64,000 nt of DNA from Bacteroidales bacterium (GTDB lineage Bacteria; Bacteroidota; Bacteroidia; Bacteroidales; F082), in the NCBI GenBank assembly GCA_019454985.1, contig JACFNF010000003.1, forward strand, positions 104,656 through 168,655, in the 5' to 3' direction. A model generated the notes under the pieces. The model saw nothing but the letters and a program-made list of their open reading frames with translations. It was not told the origin of the DNA and searched no databases. Of this stretch, positions 47,163 to 57,567 are shown in pieces. The translations under genes and the position numbers were made by a program. Within the stretch, counting starts at the first letter, position 1. Each line of letters begins with the position of its first letter.

Positions 47163-47594
47163 ATGTTGAGCCATACCTGTAAAGCTGCTATCAAAGCCGT
47201 TGTTTTTCTCGGACTGAACTCTGAAAATGGGGCAAAGTCGGGCATTATAGAAGTAGCCCGAAGCATCCGTGAAAACGAGCATACGGTAGGCAAGTTATTG
47301 CAGAAGTTGGCTAAAGCAGGCATCATCAACAGTGCAAAAGGACCAAACGGAGGTTTCTTTCTCACACCCGAACAACAGCAACAACGCATTATCAGGATTG
47401 TGGAACTTATTGACGGACCTGAAGTTTTCAGCCAGTGCGGGATGGGACTGAGTCAGTGTAACGAATCAAAACCTTGCCCGTTTCACAACGAATACAAACC
47501 GATCCGTGAGCAGTTTGAGAAAATGTACACCGAAAATCGGATTTGCGATCTTTATGACGATGTGAACAAAGGCGTTGCCTTTTTGACAGGATGA
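47163..47594 (+). CDS. Rrf2-family regulator with three-cysteine Fe-S motif
   Basis: Regulator of 143 residues. The winged helix (about 5-65) has the Rrf2 phrase KGPNGGFFL. Cys92-x6-Cys99-x5-Cys105 (QCGMGLSQCNESKPCPF) is the arrangement that holds the [4Fe-4S] or [2Fe-2S] cluster in NsrR and IscR. As the last gene of the RIC operon it is probably a NO- or redox-sensing repressor of that operon; the palindrome at 43614-43641 is a candidate target. NsrR versus IscR cannot be told by eye. Confidence 0.87.
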   Translation: MLSHTCKAAIKAVVFLGLNSENGAKSGIIEVARSIRENEHTVGKLLQKLAKAGIINSAKGPNGGFFLTPEQQQQRIIRIVELIDGPEVFSQCGMGLSQCNESKPCPFHNEYKPIREQFEKMYTENRICDLYDDVNKGVAFLTG

Positions 47595-47675
47595 AAACAG
47601 CCAAAGTTCCGTAAACTTGTTACAAAAATCCTGTAGCTTGTTTTTTGTAGTAAATTCATGCTTTTAAAATAATTT

Positions 47676-47730
47676 AGCCGGAAGGACGAAGAGGTTTTGA
47701 AAAACCAACTGACTTCCGGCTTTCAATTTA
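47676..47730 (+). terminator. Probable terminator of the RIC operon
   Basis: AGCCGGAAG (47676-47684) and CTTCCGGCT (47713-47721) are perfect arms around a 28-base loop that has its own small stem (GGTTTTGAAAAACC). The T run after it is weak, TTCAATTT. Confidence 0.5.
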
Positions 47731-47803
47731 AATCCTTTCGCTTTCCAAAGAGATCAACAAAGCCAGATATCACATATCGTTCATTTATTTCAATTCTTTG
47801 ACT

Positions 47804-49396
47804 ATGAAAAAGTTACTTCTTATCCTATCATTTGTGTTTGCCGTTGCTCACACCACTCAAGCCCAAACCGACCCGGTGGTTCAGCGTATCATTGAGATTG
47901 GTCAAACTGACAATCAGACCATGCAGCATTTAGACATTTTATGCAACCGTTTTGGAGGCAGACCCATTGGTTCTGACGCCTTTGACAATGCGGCACGCTG
48001 GGTAGCAGGCAAGTTTAAGGAATGGGGAATGGAAGTAATTCTGGATACGGTGGGTGAACTGGGTGTAGGATTTAACCGCGGGCCATGGTCGGGGCGTTTA
48101 TTGAGCGATAATCCGATGACCTTGCATTTTGCAACACCTTCTTACACAGCCGGAACTAAAGGCGTTCAAAAAGGTCATGTGGTGATCGAGCCTAAGACGA
48201 AGGCACAGTTCGACCGGATGAAGACCAAACTCAAAGGCGCATGGGTGTTGATTTCGGGCAAGAGTAGCGGCTGGCCGGTGGATTACACCACAGCTTCAAA
48301 CGAAAAACGCGCGGCTGCCATCGCCGAAAATGAAGAGATAGAAAAGAAAAACAACAAGATTCGCTGGGAAAACTGGGAAAACCGCGGAAAAGGTATCCCT
48401 GAAAAAGAGATGCTCACCTATCGCGATGAGCCGGCATTGTTTTATCAGGAAATGGTTGATGCCGGAATCCTGGGCATTATCCAGTCGGCACCCAATCCAA
48501 TTACTGCTCTTTACGACCGGAAAAACATGGATCGGATGACTTTCGATAACCTTCCCAAAGTTCCGGATATTAAACTTGATGAACATCAGTTTGCCATCAT
48601 CGAACAGATGGCCAAAGAACGCCAACGTTTTGAGCTTGAATTTAACATTCGCAACCATTTCCGCCTAGGCCCCGTCAGTTATAGCAATGTTATCGGTGTG
48701 ATTCCGGGCACTGAATTTCCTGACGAATATGTGATTGTGAGCGCCCATCTCGATGCTTATGATGTGGCCACCGGTGCTGTTGACGATGGATCGGGTTCGG
48801 CTCCAACCATTGAAACAGCCCGACTTATCATGCAGGCTGGCGGAAAACCCAAACGAACAATTTTAGTCATCCTGTGGGCCGGCGAAGAGTTTGGACTTCT
48901 CGGATCAAAAAGTTGGGTAAGACGCAATGCCGATAAATTGGGGCAAATTTCCAATATGTTCAACCGCGATGGCGGACCTACCGTCACAAACAGCATCAGT
49001 GTACCCGCTGCTATGATGAGTGATTTTGAACAGATTTGCCAACCGTTGAACGAAATCAATCCCGAATTTCCATTCACACTCAAACAAAGCGAGCCTATGA
49101 CACGCCCCAAAGAACCCTGGAGCACCGACAGCGGGCCTTTTGCAGTAGAAGGCGTCCCTACACTGACTATTGGAACAGCTGACCCAAAAGGATATGATTT
49201 CAATTATGGTGAGATTTGGCACACCGAGCGCGACCTCTACAATATGGCCATCCCAGAATATCTTGAACATTCTTCCATTGTTTCGGCAGTAATCACCTAT
49301 GGCGTTGCAAATCTTGATCATAAACTTTCACTCGAAGGTTATTGGAAAGAAGAACCAAAGGCCGAGCCTGCAAAATCGAAAAAGAACCGGAAATAG
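47804..49396 (+). CDS. Secreted M28-family zinc peptidase
   Basis: Exported peptidase of 530 residues; signal peptide MKKLLLILSFVFAVAHTTQAQ (cut near AQ). The two-zinc site is readable: VSAHLDAYD (His, Asp nearby), GAVDDGSGSA (bridging Asp), WAGEEFGLLGS (Glu pair), FNRDGGP and EIWHTERD (last His). An inserted PA-like region lies at about 110-270. It likely trims peptides in the periplasm or outside. Basic tail KSKKNRK. Confidence 0.9.
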   Translation: MKKLLLILSFVFAVAHTTQAQTDPVVQRIIEIGQTDNQTMQHLDILCNRFGGRPIGSDAFDNAARWVAGKFKEWGMEVILDTVGELGVGFNRGPWSGRLLSDNPMTLHFATPSYTAGTKGVQKGHVVIEPKTKAQFDRMKTKLKGAWVLISGKSSGWPVDYTTASNEKRAAAIAENEEIEKKNNKIRWENWENRGKGIPEKEMLTYRDEPALFYQEMVDAGILGIIQSAPNPITALYDRKNMDRMTFDNLPKVPDIKLDEHQFAIIEQMAKERQRFELEFNIRNHFRLGPVSYSNVIGVIPGTEFPDEYVIVSAHLDAYDVATGAVDDGSGSAPTIETARLIMQAGGKPKRTILVILWAGEEFGLLGSKSWVRRNADKLGQISNMFNRDGGPTVTNSISVPAAMMSDFEQICQPLNEINPEFPFTLKQSEPMTRPKEPWSTDSGPFAVEGVPTLTIGTADPKGYDFNYGEIWHTERDLYNMAIPEYLEHSSIVSAVITYGVANLDHKLSLEGYWKEEPKAEPAKSKKNRK

Positions 49397-49499
49397 AACT
49401 TTTTCTTGATTGAACCTGTCGGAAACAGGAAAATTTCGCCTATCTTGCGGTATTGGTTTGATAGCTAAACTTTTTTTGTATCATTTAACAACCAGCGCA

Positions 49500-52010
49500 A
49501 TGAAAACCAAGGCGACACAATTTACATTCCTACTTCCTTTCATCCTCCTGAGCTTTGTTTGTCAGGCTCAGAAGACCGGAAATATTGTTGAGATTTTCGG
49601 CAAAGAGAAAGTTGAAAGTACCAAAGAGGGGCAGATATTACACACATTCCGGCATGGTCTTGTGCTACGAAATGGGATTCAACCCGGATTGATAAACGGT
49701 GCAAACGATATTGTTGTTTGGCAACTCGCAAACGGCAGCTTTCGAACGCCGGTGGATGGCAGTTCTGTTGGAGCATTTTTTTTGGGTGAAGGACAAGAAA
49801 ATGACCTGATATGGGAGTCCACTGCTGCCGATTCGAATGCTGTTTTTTCGGATAAGCTGACTAAATCGGTGCTTTATACCGCCTACAACGCAGCCCGAAG
49901 CGAAATTGTTTTACTCGAAGCAACCGGTCACACCCGGGTATTTATCAATGGTTTGCCGCACGAAGGCGACCACTATGACTACGGTTATACTTTGATTCCT
50001 TTCAAGCTCAAAAAGGGTCAAAACGAGTTTTTGTATTCCTATGGGCGCTTTTCGCGCTACAGCTCGCGATTGGTTGTTCCCTCCAAACCCGTTTTTTTCA
50101 CCCATCGCGACCCTACCCTGCCTTCGCTGTTGCGTGATGAAAATCAGGAGCGATTTGGCGCTATTCGGGTGGTCAATGCCACGGAGAAGACGCTTCGGGG
50201 CTACCGCATTGAATGTGTACTACCCGGAGGCGAAAAAGCCACAGCAGAAATGGGGGCGGTGATTTCGCTCACTACGCGTAAAGTCGCCTTTCGGATACCA
50301 GCCTTTGCCACCCCACCTATGTCCGACACCCTGAAGGCACAACTCATCCTTAAAAAACCCAATGGAAAGGAGGTGGATCGCATTCAAATCACTCTAAAAG
50401 TCAGCGAAAGCACCACGTACCACGAACGTAGTTTCGTTAGCAGGATTGATGGCAGTGTGCAATATTTCTCTGTGGCTCCATCATTGCAAAAAGGCGCGGA
50501 GCAAGCCCTGGTGCTTTCGGTTCACGGTGCCTCGGTGGAGGCTGCCAATCAAGCCCGGGCATACAAACAAAAAGACTGGGCGTTTATCATAGCGCCCACC
50601 AACCGTCGGCCTTTCGGTTTTAACTGGGAAGAATGGGGCCGTAAAGATGCCCTTGAGGTGTTGGCCGAGGCAAAACGTCTGTTCAAAACTAATCTGCAGA
50701 AAACTTTCCTCACCGGTCATTCCATGGGCGGACATGGGTCGTGGTTTTTGGGTGCTACCTATCCCGGTTTCTGGGGAACAGTTTCACCCTGCGCAGGATA
50801 TCCGGACGTAGCCGGCTATCGCAAAACAGTGACTGATCAGGGCTTGAGCGAAAATCCGCATTTTCGAATGCTCGAAAGAGGAGCCTCGGCGGGAAGGGTT
50901 TTCAATCTCACAAAAAACTATCTTCAAGCCGGGGTTTATATCCTTCATGGTGGCGCCGATGCCGTGGTTCCGGTGGATCATGCCCGAACGATGCGCGCAT
51001 TATTAGGAACTTTCCATCCAAATTTTGCCTATTACGAATATCCGGGTGGCTCGCACTGGTATAGCGATGAGAGTGTTGACTGGCCACCATTGTTCGATTT
51101 TATGAAGCAAAATCCTATTCCTGAAACACAAACTGTGGATAGCCTTTACTTTGCAACAGCAGCCCCCGTGGTCTCGTCCGAAAACCATTGGGTGAGGCTG
51201 AATCAGCAGGAAAAACAATACGAAACGTCCTCTATAAAAGCAGTACGAAATCATGACACCTTGACACTTCAAACAGTTAATCTGCGAAGTTTCAGCCTGT
51301 TATTTGGTTTTCATGGCATGAAGATGCCTAAATTTGTTCTGGTTGACGGCCAGGAAATTCTTCCTAACTCAAACGGCGATATCCACTTCATTAAAAATGG
51401 GGAACACTGGAGCCTGACCGCTTCGCTCAATCCAAAAGAAAAAAATGCACAAAGACAGGGTGGTCTGAAGATGGCCTTCGACAATCAGGTCGTTTTTGTT
51501 TATGCGACCCATGGTAGCCGGGAGCAAAATGAATGGTACGAAAACAAAGCCCGTTTTGATGCCGAGACTTTCCTTTATCGCGGAAATGCGTCGGTGGAAA
51601 TCATCCCCGACCGTGATTTCAGCCCCGGAAAATTCACCGGACGCAATGTGATCCTTTATGGGAACGCCGACAACAACAGTGCCTGGGTAAAACTCCTCGG
51701 CCATTGTCCGGTTAAAGTCAATAATCATCAGGTTCATTTTGGTGGTGAAATCATTCAAAGTGAACGTCTTGGTGCTTATTTCGTCTATCCGCGCGCCGAT
51801 GACGACACAACATTAGTGGGTGTGATTGCCGGAACGGGCAACCAAGGGATGAAAGCCCTTGCGCCAAATGATTACTTCTCGGGAATTACAGGATTCCCTG
51901 ACCTATTGATTTTTGATGTTGACTGGCTGAAAGACAATCCGCAAGGGATTTGGGTTTCCGGATTTTTTGGAAACGACTGGAGTATCAACAACGGCGAGTT
52001 TGCTCGTTAA
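49500..52010 (+). CDS. Secreted alpha/beta hydrolase, prolyl-oligopeptidase/esterase type
   Basis: Exported protein of 836 residues from the ATG at 49500 (signal ends at VCQAQ). The hydrolase domain lies at about 300-520: nucleophile Ser in FLTGHSMGGHGSW, acid Asp in HGGADAVVPVDHA and His in YPGGSHWYSD. Long beta-rich regions flank it on both sides. Ester or peptide substrate unknown. It follows the M28 peptidase gene by 103 bases. Confidence 0.82.
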   Translation: MKTKATQFTFLLPFILLSFVCQAQKTGNIVEIFGKEKVESTKEGQILHTFRHGLVLRNGIQPGLINGANDIVVWQLANGSFRTPVDGSSVGAFFLGEGQENDLIWESTAADSNAVFSDKLTKSVLYTAYNAARSEIVLLEATGHTRVFINGLPHEGDHYDYGYTLIPFKLKKGQNEFLYSYGRFSRYSSRLVVPSKPVFFTHRDPTLPSLLRDENQERFGAIRVVNATEKTLRGYRIECVLPGGEKATAEMGAVISLTTRKVAFRIPAFATPPMSDTLKAQLILKKPNGKEVDRIQITLKVSESTTYHERSFVSRIDGSVQYFSVAPSLQKGAEQALVLSVHGASVEAANQARAYKQKDWAFIIAPTNRRPFGFNWEEWGRKDALEVLAEAKRLFKTNLQKTFLTGHSMGGHGSWFLGATYPGFWGTVSPCAGYPDVAGYRKTVTDQGLSENPHFRMLERGASAGRVFNLTKNYLQAGVYILHGGADAVVPVDHARTMRALLGTFHPNFAYYEYPGGSHWYSDESVDWPPLFDFMKQNPIPETQTVDSLYFATAAPVVSSENHWVRLNQQEKQYETSSIKAVRNHDTLTLQTVNLRSFSLLFGFHGMKMPKFVLVDGQEILPNSNGDIHFIKNGEHWSLTASLNPKEKNAQRQGGLKMAFDNQVVFVYATHGSREQNEWYENKARFDAETFLYRGNASVEIIPDRDFSPGKFTGRNVILYGNADNNSAWVKLLGHCPVKVNNHQVHFGGEIIQSERLGAYFVYPRADDDTTLVGVIAGTGNQGMKALAPNDYFSGITGFPDLLIFDVDWLKDNPQGIWVSGFFGNDWSINNGEFAR

Positions 52011-52071
52011 TGCCTGAGTAATCAATGAGATAACACTTTGATGTCCGTTTGATCGGTCTGGTGGTCGGGTT

Positions 52072-53226
52072 TTATTCCCGCTTCAAAGTAGTAATCATGC
52101 CCGTTTGCGCGTCAAACTGAAGCCGTGTCTTTCCCAGAGGTGCAACGGCAATCGTTCCGAGTTGTCCGATATATAATTTTTCTTGCGCCAGCATCTTATT
52201 TTCGAACCACACACTGACGTTGGTCAAAGCCGGAATACGGTAATACATGCTGTTATTCAATCTGCCTTTTGGCCGTTCGGACGAGTTGAAACCAGGACCG
52301 GCAACAGCTTGAACTTCAATTGTCAAAGGGTTAGCCTTTGTAGTTTCAGAAACAACTCCCAACGTTTCGGAAAAACCTGCGATAGTAGCTTTGTTTGCCG
52401 AGCCGGGTTCCGGAGCGTAGTATAAGGTGTGCGTAATGAGGCTCTTCACTTCCTTCCCAATAAACAAGCTGAGGTATTCTTCTTCAAGCTGTTGCAGTTT
52501 CTGATCCATGAAAACAATGCTCTGCCCATAATTCACCTCCTGAAAGCCGGTGATAAGCTGTAATCTGCTCTCTCTGATTTTATGAATCATATCGGCGGCA
52601 GCGCGTGCCTTTTGTTCAGGACTGCGATCAACCCAGGCCGACTGAAGAATATTGCGCCGGATCACTGTGGTGTCAATGGTGATTTTACGGACAATCGTAT
52701 CCACACGTTGGTAAAGATTCCGTTCGGCGTAGTAACTAAACGAGCGTTCGTCGGGGCTATTGACGATGATTTTTTCAAATTTGTTTTGTCCCTGAATCTT
52801 TTGCAAAGGAGCATCATCCGCGCCTAACACAATTCCATTGGGCAAAAGGTCGAAAACTAAGCTTCGGGTGTCTTTTGAAGCCCTTTCGTCGAATTCCACA
52901 AAAAACCACGCGGCGGGGTCGGGTGCGCTTTCAACGCTGATGATGACATCTTTAATACGCTGACGGCTCTCGTCCTGACGGATATAATCCGAAACTCCGA
53001 GGATTTTTTCGGCAAATTCAGCATACGGTCCTTTGATGCGTTCGGTTTTCTGGATGATGACATCAATTTTTAAGGTGCTTTTAGGCAAAGCATACAAAAA
53101 ACCGGCACTTTCCCCGGGCGATTTATTGTCGGCAGGACTCACAAAAATCTGCGCTGTTGCCGGGAAAGCCAACAGAAAAATGGTCAGCGCAACGAATATT
53201 GATAAGGGGTGGTATTTCGTTCCCAT
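52072..53226 (-). CDS. DUF4831 family exported protein
   Basis: Protein of 384 residues from the ATG at 53226; signal peptide ends at PATAQ. The core matches the DUF4831 pattern seen only in Bacteroidota (FLYALPKSTLKIDV, ARAAADMIHKIRESRLQLI, GLYYRIPA-like NNSMYYRIPA). Function unknown. There is no lipobox, so it is periplasmic or further exported. Confidence 0.8.
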   Translation of the reverse strand: MGTKYHPLSIFVALTIFLLAFPATAQIFVSPADNKSPGESAGFLYALPKSTLKIDVIIQKTERIKGPYAEFAEKILGVSDYIRQDESRQRIKDVIISVESAPDPAAWFFVEFDERASKDTRSLVFDLLPNGIVLGADDAPLQKIQGQNKFEKIIVNSPDERSFSYYAERNLYQRVDTIVRKITIDTTVIRRNILQSAWVDRSPEQKARAAADMIHKIRESRLQLITGFQEVNYGQSIVFMDQKLQQLEEEYLSLFIGKEVKSLITHTLYYAPEPGSANKATIAGFSETLGVVSETTKANPLTIEVQAVAGPGFNSSERPKGRLNNSMYYRIPALTNVSVWFENKMLAQEKLYIGQLGTIAVAPLGKTRLQFDAQTGMITTLKRE

Positions 53227-53365
53227 GAAGCAGAAAATTATCAATCTCCAACAAAAATAATGACTTTAGCCGGTGTTCTTAAATTTACCAGTACTTTTTT
53301 GGAATTAATCCGTCAGTAGGCTTTTTTTTCATAAAGGTTATTTCACTGAATATCAATTACATGAA

Positions 53366-55555
53366 CTACTTGATAAACAGCAACTCTCTGTATTTGACCA
53401 AAGGCCAAAGTTGATCGTCCACCAAAAGCTCAAGTTTATCCACATGATAGCGGATTTTGTCGAAAAAGGGCTTCACCCGGTTGCAGTAGGCATGAGCCTT
53501 TTCGGCCTCGTTGCTTAGGCGGTTGGCAGTTTTTCGTTCCTTTTCCATCTGATCCACATATTGTCTGATTTCACTCAGGTGTTCCGAGATATCCTTAATG
53601 CTTTGAATCTGATTTCGGCTCAGGTGTGAAAAAGTGGTCGAATCAAGCACTTCTTTCAGTCCACGCACGTTTTCGATGAGCGTATTTTGGTATTTGATGG
53701 CTGTTGGCACGATATGGTTGATTGACAAATCACCGATAAGCCTCGATTCGATCTGGAGTTTGCGTGTATATTTATCCAGCTTCATTTCGTAACGGGCCTG
53801 TAACTCGCGTTCGTTCAACACATTTAAGCGTTCAAACATGGCGATTACTTTTTCTGAGATATAGGCCTTCACGGCATCGGGGGTGTCGGCATGGTTCGAG
53901 AGCCCGCGGCTTTTGGCTTCTACTTTCCACTCGTCGCTGTAGTTATTTCCTTCAAAAAGGATAGCCCTTGAATCCCGGACATATTGTTTGATTACGCTGA
54001 AGATGGCATCTTCTTTGCGCATATTGCGTTCGATGAGCGAGTTTACTTCGTCAAAAAAAAGATTCAGTTGATCCGCAACGATGGTGTTGAGCACGATGGT
54101 CGGTTCGGAGGGATTTGCGGTTGAGCCGACTGCTCTGAACTCGAACTTGTTGCCCGTAAAGGCAAAAGGTGATGTGCGGTTGCGGTCGGTATTGTCAAGC
54201 AGGATTTCCGGAATTTTGGGAATGCTAAGGCGGCTGCTGTTGCCATTGTCGCCGGGAAGCAGTTCGGGGCTGGGGAGTTGTTCAATCTCGTTGAGGGTTT
54301 GGGAAAGTTCGTTCCCGATAAACGCCGAGATGATGGCCGGTGGAGCTTCGTTTCCGCCAAGTCGCAAATCGTTGCTTTCGGAGGCAATGCAGGCGCGAAG
54401 AAGCTCTTCGTGGGTGTGAACAGCCTTCAGGATATTGACAAAGAAGGCCAGAAAACGCAGGTTTTCGGAGGGCGTCCGGCCGGGATTGAGCAGGTTTTCG
54501 CCGGTGTTGGTGGCCAATGACCAGTTATTGTGTTTCCCGCTTCCGTTGACACCCTGATAAGGCTTTTCGTGCAATAGCACTTTGAAATAGTGTTTGCGTG
54601 AAACCTTATCTAAAAGGTGCATAAGCAACTGGTTGTGGTCAACAGCAACATTGGCTTCTTCGTAAACGGGGGCACATTCAAACTGGCTTGGCGCCACTTC
54701 GTTGTGTCTGGTTTTCAGTGGGATACCCAGTTTATGGGCTTCTATCTCGAAATCGCGCATGAAAGCCCGTGCACGGCTATGGATGATGCCAAAATAGTGA
54801 TCGTGAAGCTGTTGGTCTTTGGCCGAGGAGTGGCCAAAAAGGGTTCGCCCGGAAAGCAGAAGGTCGGGACGGGCGGCAAAAAGCGCCGAGTCAACTAAAA
54901 AATACTCCTGCTCCCACCCCAGCGTTGGAAACACCTTTGTAATGCGTTCATCGAAAAGCCGGCATACTCGCACCGAAGCCCTGTCAATGGCTTCAATTGA
55001 CTTCAGAAGAGGAGTTTTAAAATCGAGTGATTCGCCGGTATAAGAAACGAATATAGTGGGAATACACAGCGTGTGTTCCATGATAAAGGCCGGACTCGTA
55101 GGATCCCATGCGGTGTAGCCACGGGCCTCAAAAGTGTTGCGGATACCTCCGTGAGGGAAAGAAGAAGCATCGGGTTCCTGCTGAATCAGTGAGCTGCCCG
55201 AAAATTCCTCGACAGCCTTTCCTCCTTCGATAGGATTGACGAACGAATCGTGTTTTTCAGCTGTAGTGCCCGTAAGTGGCTGAAACCAATGGGTATAGTG
55301 TGTGGCACCATGTTTCATGGCCCAGGCTTTCATGGACGAAGCTACCTGGTCGGCCACCCTACGGTCAATCTTTTCGCCCCGTTCAATGGTATTCATCAGG
55401 CTGTTGTAGGCCTCCTTGGTGAGGTATTCGCGCATCACATCGTGGTTAAACACCATCGAGCCAAAGAAGTCGGAAATTTTTTCGGAGGGATAATCCACTA
55501 CCGGTACCTGCCGGTCGAGTGTTTCGGAGAGCGCCCGAAATCTGAAATTAAGCAT
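53366..55555 (-). CDS. glnN: Glutamine synthetase type III
   Basis: ATP-dependent ammonia assimilation enzyme of 729 residues, the length typical of GSIII. Family motifs include KHGATHYTHWFQPLTG, GWEQEYFLVD, RHNEVAPSQFECAPV, NGSGKHNNWSLAT and SPFAFTGNKFEFRAVGS. GSIII is the common form in Bacteroidota. The start is the ATG at 55555, ten bases from an alternative TTG. It lies 5 bases after the symporter gene and may be co-transcribed with it. Confidence 0.96.
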   Translation of the reverse strand: MLNFRFRALSETLDRQVPVVDYPSEKISDFFGSMVFNHDVMREYLTKEAYNSLMNTIERGEKIDRRVADQVASSMKAWAMKHGATHYTHWFQPLTGTTAEKHDSFVNPIEGGKAVEEFSGSSLIQQEPDASSFPHGGIRNTFEARGYTAWDPTSPAFIMEHTLCIPTIFVSYTGESLDFKTPLLKSIEAIDRASVRVCRLFDERITKVFPTLGWEQEYFLVDSALFAARPDLLLSGRTLFGHSSAKDQQLHDHYFGIIHSRARAFMRDFEIEAHKLGIPLKTRHNEVAPSQFECAPVYEEANVAVDHNQLLMHLLDKVSRKHYFKVLLHEKPYQGVNGSGKHNNWSLATNTGENLLNPGRTPSENLRFLAFFVNILKAVHTHEELLRACIASESNDLRLGGNEAPPAIISAFIGNELSQTLNEIEQLPSPELLPGDNGNSSRLSIPKIPEILLDNTDRNRTSPFAFTGNKFEFRAVGSTANPSEPTIVLNTIVADQLNLFFDEVNSLIERNMRKEDAIFSVIKQYVRDSRAILFEGNNYSDEWKVEAKSRGLSNHADTPDAVKAYISEKVIAMFERLNVLNERELQARYEMKLDKYTRKLQIESRLIGDLSINHIVPTAIKYQNTLIENVRGLKEVLDSTTFSHLSRNQIQSIKDISEHLSEIRQYVDQMEKERKTANRLSNEAEKAHAYCNRVKPFFDKIRYHVDKLELLVDDQLWPLVKYRELLFIK

Positions 55556-55560
55556 GGTTG

Positions 55561-57018
55561 TCAAAGGTTGTTGTTCTTATTACGTATCAAAAAAAGTCCA
55601 ATCAGAGTGAGTAAGCCATTTACAATCAGGATTTCAAAGCCGAATTTGTAACCGTTCAACCAGCGATCGGCATTCGTACTGAGAACATAGCTGAGCAATG
55701 GGGCTGATATGGCCACCAAAGGTACAAATTTGTCGTTCAACTGATTTTTCGTAAAAATACCAAACGAAAAAAGCCCTAAAAGCGGCCCGTATGTGTAACC
55801 AGCAATGGTAAAAAGTCTTGCTATCACAGCCTGGTCGTTTATTTCGCGAAAAACTACGATCACTAATACAATGATGGTAGAGATGAAGAAATGAGACCGA
55901 TAACGCAGGTGTTGTTGCTTTTTCTGATCGAGTCCCTCCTGATTTTTTCGGCCAAGGATGTCGTAAATGAACGAAGTGGTGAGTGCGGTGATGGCTCCGT
56001 CGGCGCTGCTGTAAGCTGCAGCAATCAGTCCGATGAGGAAAACCACTGCAAGCACCGGCCCAAGGTGGTTCATGGCCAGCAATGGAAAAAGATCGTCGGA
56101 AAGCGTAGGGATAGCTATACCGAAGTTGTGGGCATAAAGATACAATGCTGCGCCTAGAAACAGAAAAAGAAGGTTTACCGGAATCAGCGAAACTCCAAGA
56201 GTAAGCATGTTTTTCTGCGCATCTTTTAAGTTGCGACAGGTCAGGTTTTTCTGCATCATGTCCTGGTCTAAACCGGTCATGACGATGGTGATAAAAATCC
56301 CGCTGAAAAATTGTTTCAGATAAAAACGGTCGCTGCGCCAGTCAAAATCAAAAACCCGCGTATAACCTGCATTGCTGGCCTTTTGCCACAGTTGCAGAAG
56401 ATTAAGCTGCAAATCGCCCGAAATGACCACAAGCGTAATCACCAACGAAAGGAGCATGAAGGTGGTTTGCAGTAAATCGGTCCAAACAATGGTTTTGATG
56501 CCGGCTTTAAAGGTGTATAGCGTGATGAGAACGACAAAAATCAAGGTATTAACAAAGAACGGGATATTCCAATGATCGAAAATAAACAGCTGTAACACAT
56601 TGATAACAAGGAACATTCTAAATGAAGCGCCGATGGTGCGCGACAACAGGAAAAAACTTGCGCCGGTCTTATAGCTGTAATAACCAAAGCGTTGTTCAAG
56701 ATACGTATAGATTGAAACTAATTTCAGCTTGTAGTATATCGGGAGAAGCACATAGGTAATCACCAAATATCCGACAAGATAACCCAATACCACCATCAAA
56801 TAAGTGAACTGAGTGCTTCCAACCCATCCGGGAATGCTGATAAAAGTGACGCCCGAAAGGCTTGCGCCAATCATTCCGTAAGCGACTACGGGCCAGGGCG
56901 ATTTTCGATTGCCGGTAAAATAGCTTTCGTTGTTGGCTTTTCGTGAAGTGATCCAGGCTACTGCAAAAAGTGAGAGAGTGTAGAGGATAAATACGGCGAC
57001 AAAGAGATGGTGAAACAC
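55561..57018 (-). CDS. Sodium:solute symporter
   Basis: Membrane carrier of 485 residues, about 13 helices, SSS family. GMIGASLSGVTFISIPGW is the characteristic first core helix and AAYSSADGAITALTTSFIYD the sodium-site helix. The start is a GTG at 57018; no ATG precedes the first helix. Substrate not predictable. Co-directional with glnN (gap 5) and gmhB (gap 9), so all four may form one operon. Confidence 0.86.
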   Translation of the reverse strand: MFHHLFVAVFILYTLSLFAVAWITSRKANNESYFTGNRKSPWPVVAYGMIGASLSGVTFISIPGWVGSTQFTYLMVVLGYLVGYLVITYVLLPIYYKLKLVSIYTYLEQRFGYYSYKTGASFFLLSRTIGASFRMFLVINVLQLFIFDHWNIPFFVNTLIFVVLITLYTFKAGIKTIVWTDLLQTTFMLLSLVITLVVISGDLQLNLLQLWQKASNAGYTRVFDFDWRSDRFYLKQFFSGIFITIVMTGLDQDMMQKNLTCRNLKDAQKNMLTLGVSLIPVNLLFLFLGAALYLYAHNFGIAIPTLSDDLFPLLAMNHLGPVLAVVFLIGLIAAAYSSADGAITALTTSFIYDILGRKNQEGLDQKKQQHLRYRSHFFISTIIVLVIVVFREINDQAVIARLFTIAGYTYGPLLGLFSFGIFTKNQLNDKFVPLVAISAPLLSYVLSTNADRWLNGYKFGFEILIVNGLLTLIGLFLIRNKNNNL

Positions 57019-57027
57019 GGAGCTGGT

Positions 57028-57567
57028 TTATTGGTTATCACAAAATTTTGCAAACTGGTAAAGCGAAGTAAATTGCATATCCGGTTGTGTATCAGTTTTT
57101 TCCATTCCAATCAACACAGTTTTCATTCCCGCATTAAAGCCAAAAGCAATATCGCTTTCCGTATCGCCGGCCATGACAGATTTTTCGATGACGACATCGG
57201 GGAAAGCTTCGAGTGCTTGGTTTGCCATGGCAATGGAAGGTTTACGGCAATTTTCGGGTAGATCCTTACGATCGGGACAGACCAAAATGAGGTCAATTTT
57301 TCCGCCTGCTGAAACAAGCTCCTCCACCATCCATTGATGTATTTCTTCGAGCGTTTGACGACTCATCAATCCTAGCCCGACCCCTTGCTGGTTTGTTACC
57401 ACGATGATACGGCCAAAATGCCTTGACAACAGCCGGATTGCCTCGGCAACTCCGGGTAAAAACTGAAACTCAGCGATACTTTTCACATAATCATTCGCAG
57501 GGCGATGGTTGATCACGCCATCCCGATCGAGAAACAGAGTCCAGTTTTTATCCACTCCACTTATCAT
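57028..57567 (-). CDS. gmhB: D-glycero-D-manno-heptose 1,7-bisphosphate 7-phosphatase
   Basis: HAD-fold phosphatase of 179 residues. LFLDRDGVIN holds the nucleophile and acid aspartates, VVTNQQGVGLG the second motif, and MAGDTESDIAFGFNAG the last. It dephosphorylates heptose bisphosphate for LPS core synthesis. A usual zinc loop is reduced to CPDRKDLPENCRKP, two cysteines. Its start overlaps the gmhA stop by four bases, which strongly supports the pathway. Confidence 0.92.
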   Translation of the reverse strand: MISGVDKNWTLFLDRDGVINHRPANDYVKSIAEFQFLPGVAEAIRLLSRHFGRIIVVTNQQGVGLGLMSRQTLEEIHQWMVEELVSAGGKIDLILVCPDRKDLPENCRKPSIAMANQALEAFPDVVIEKSVMAGDTESDIAFGFNAGMKTVLIGMEKTDTQPDMQFTSLYQFAKFCDNQ

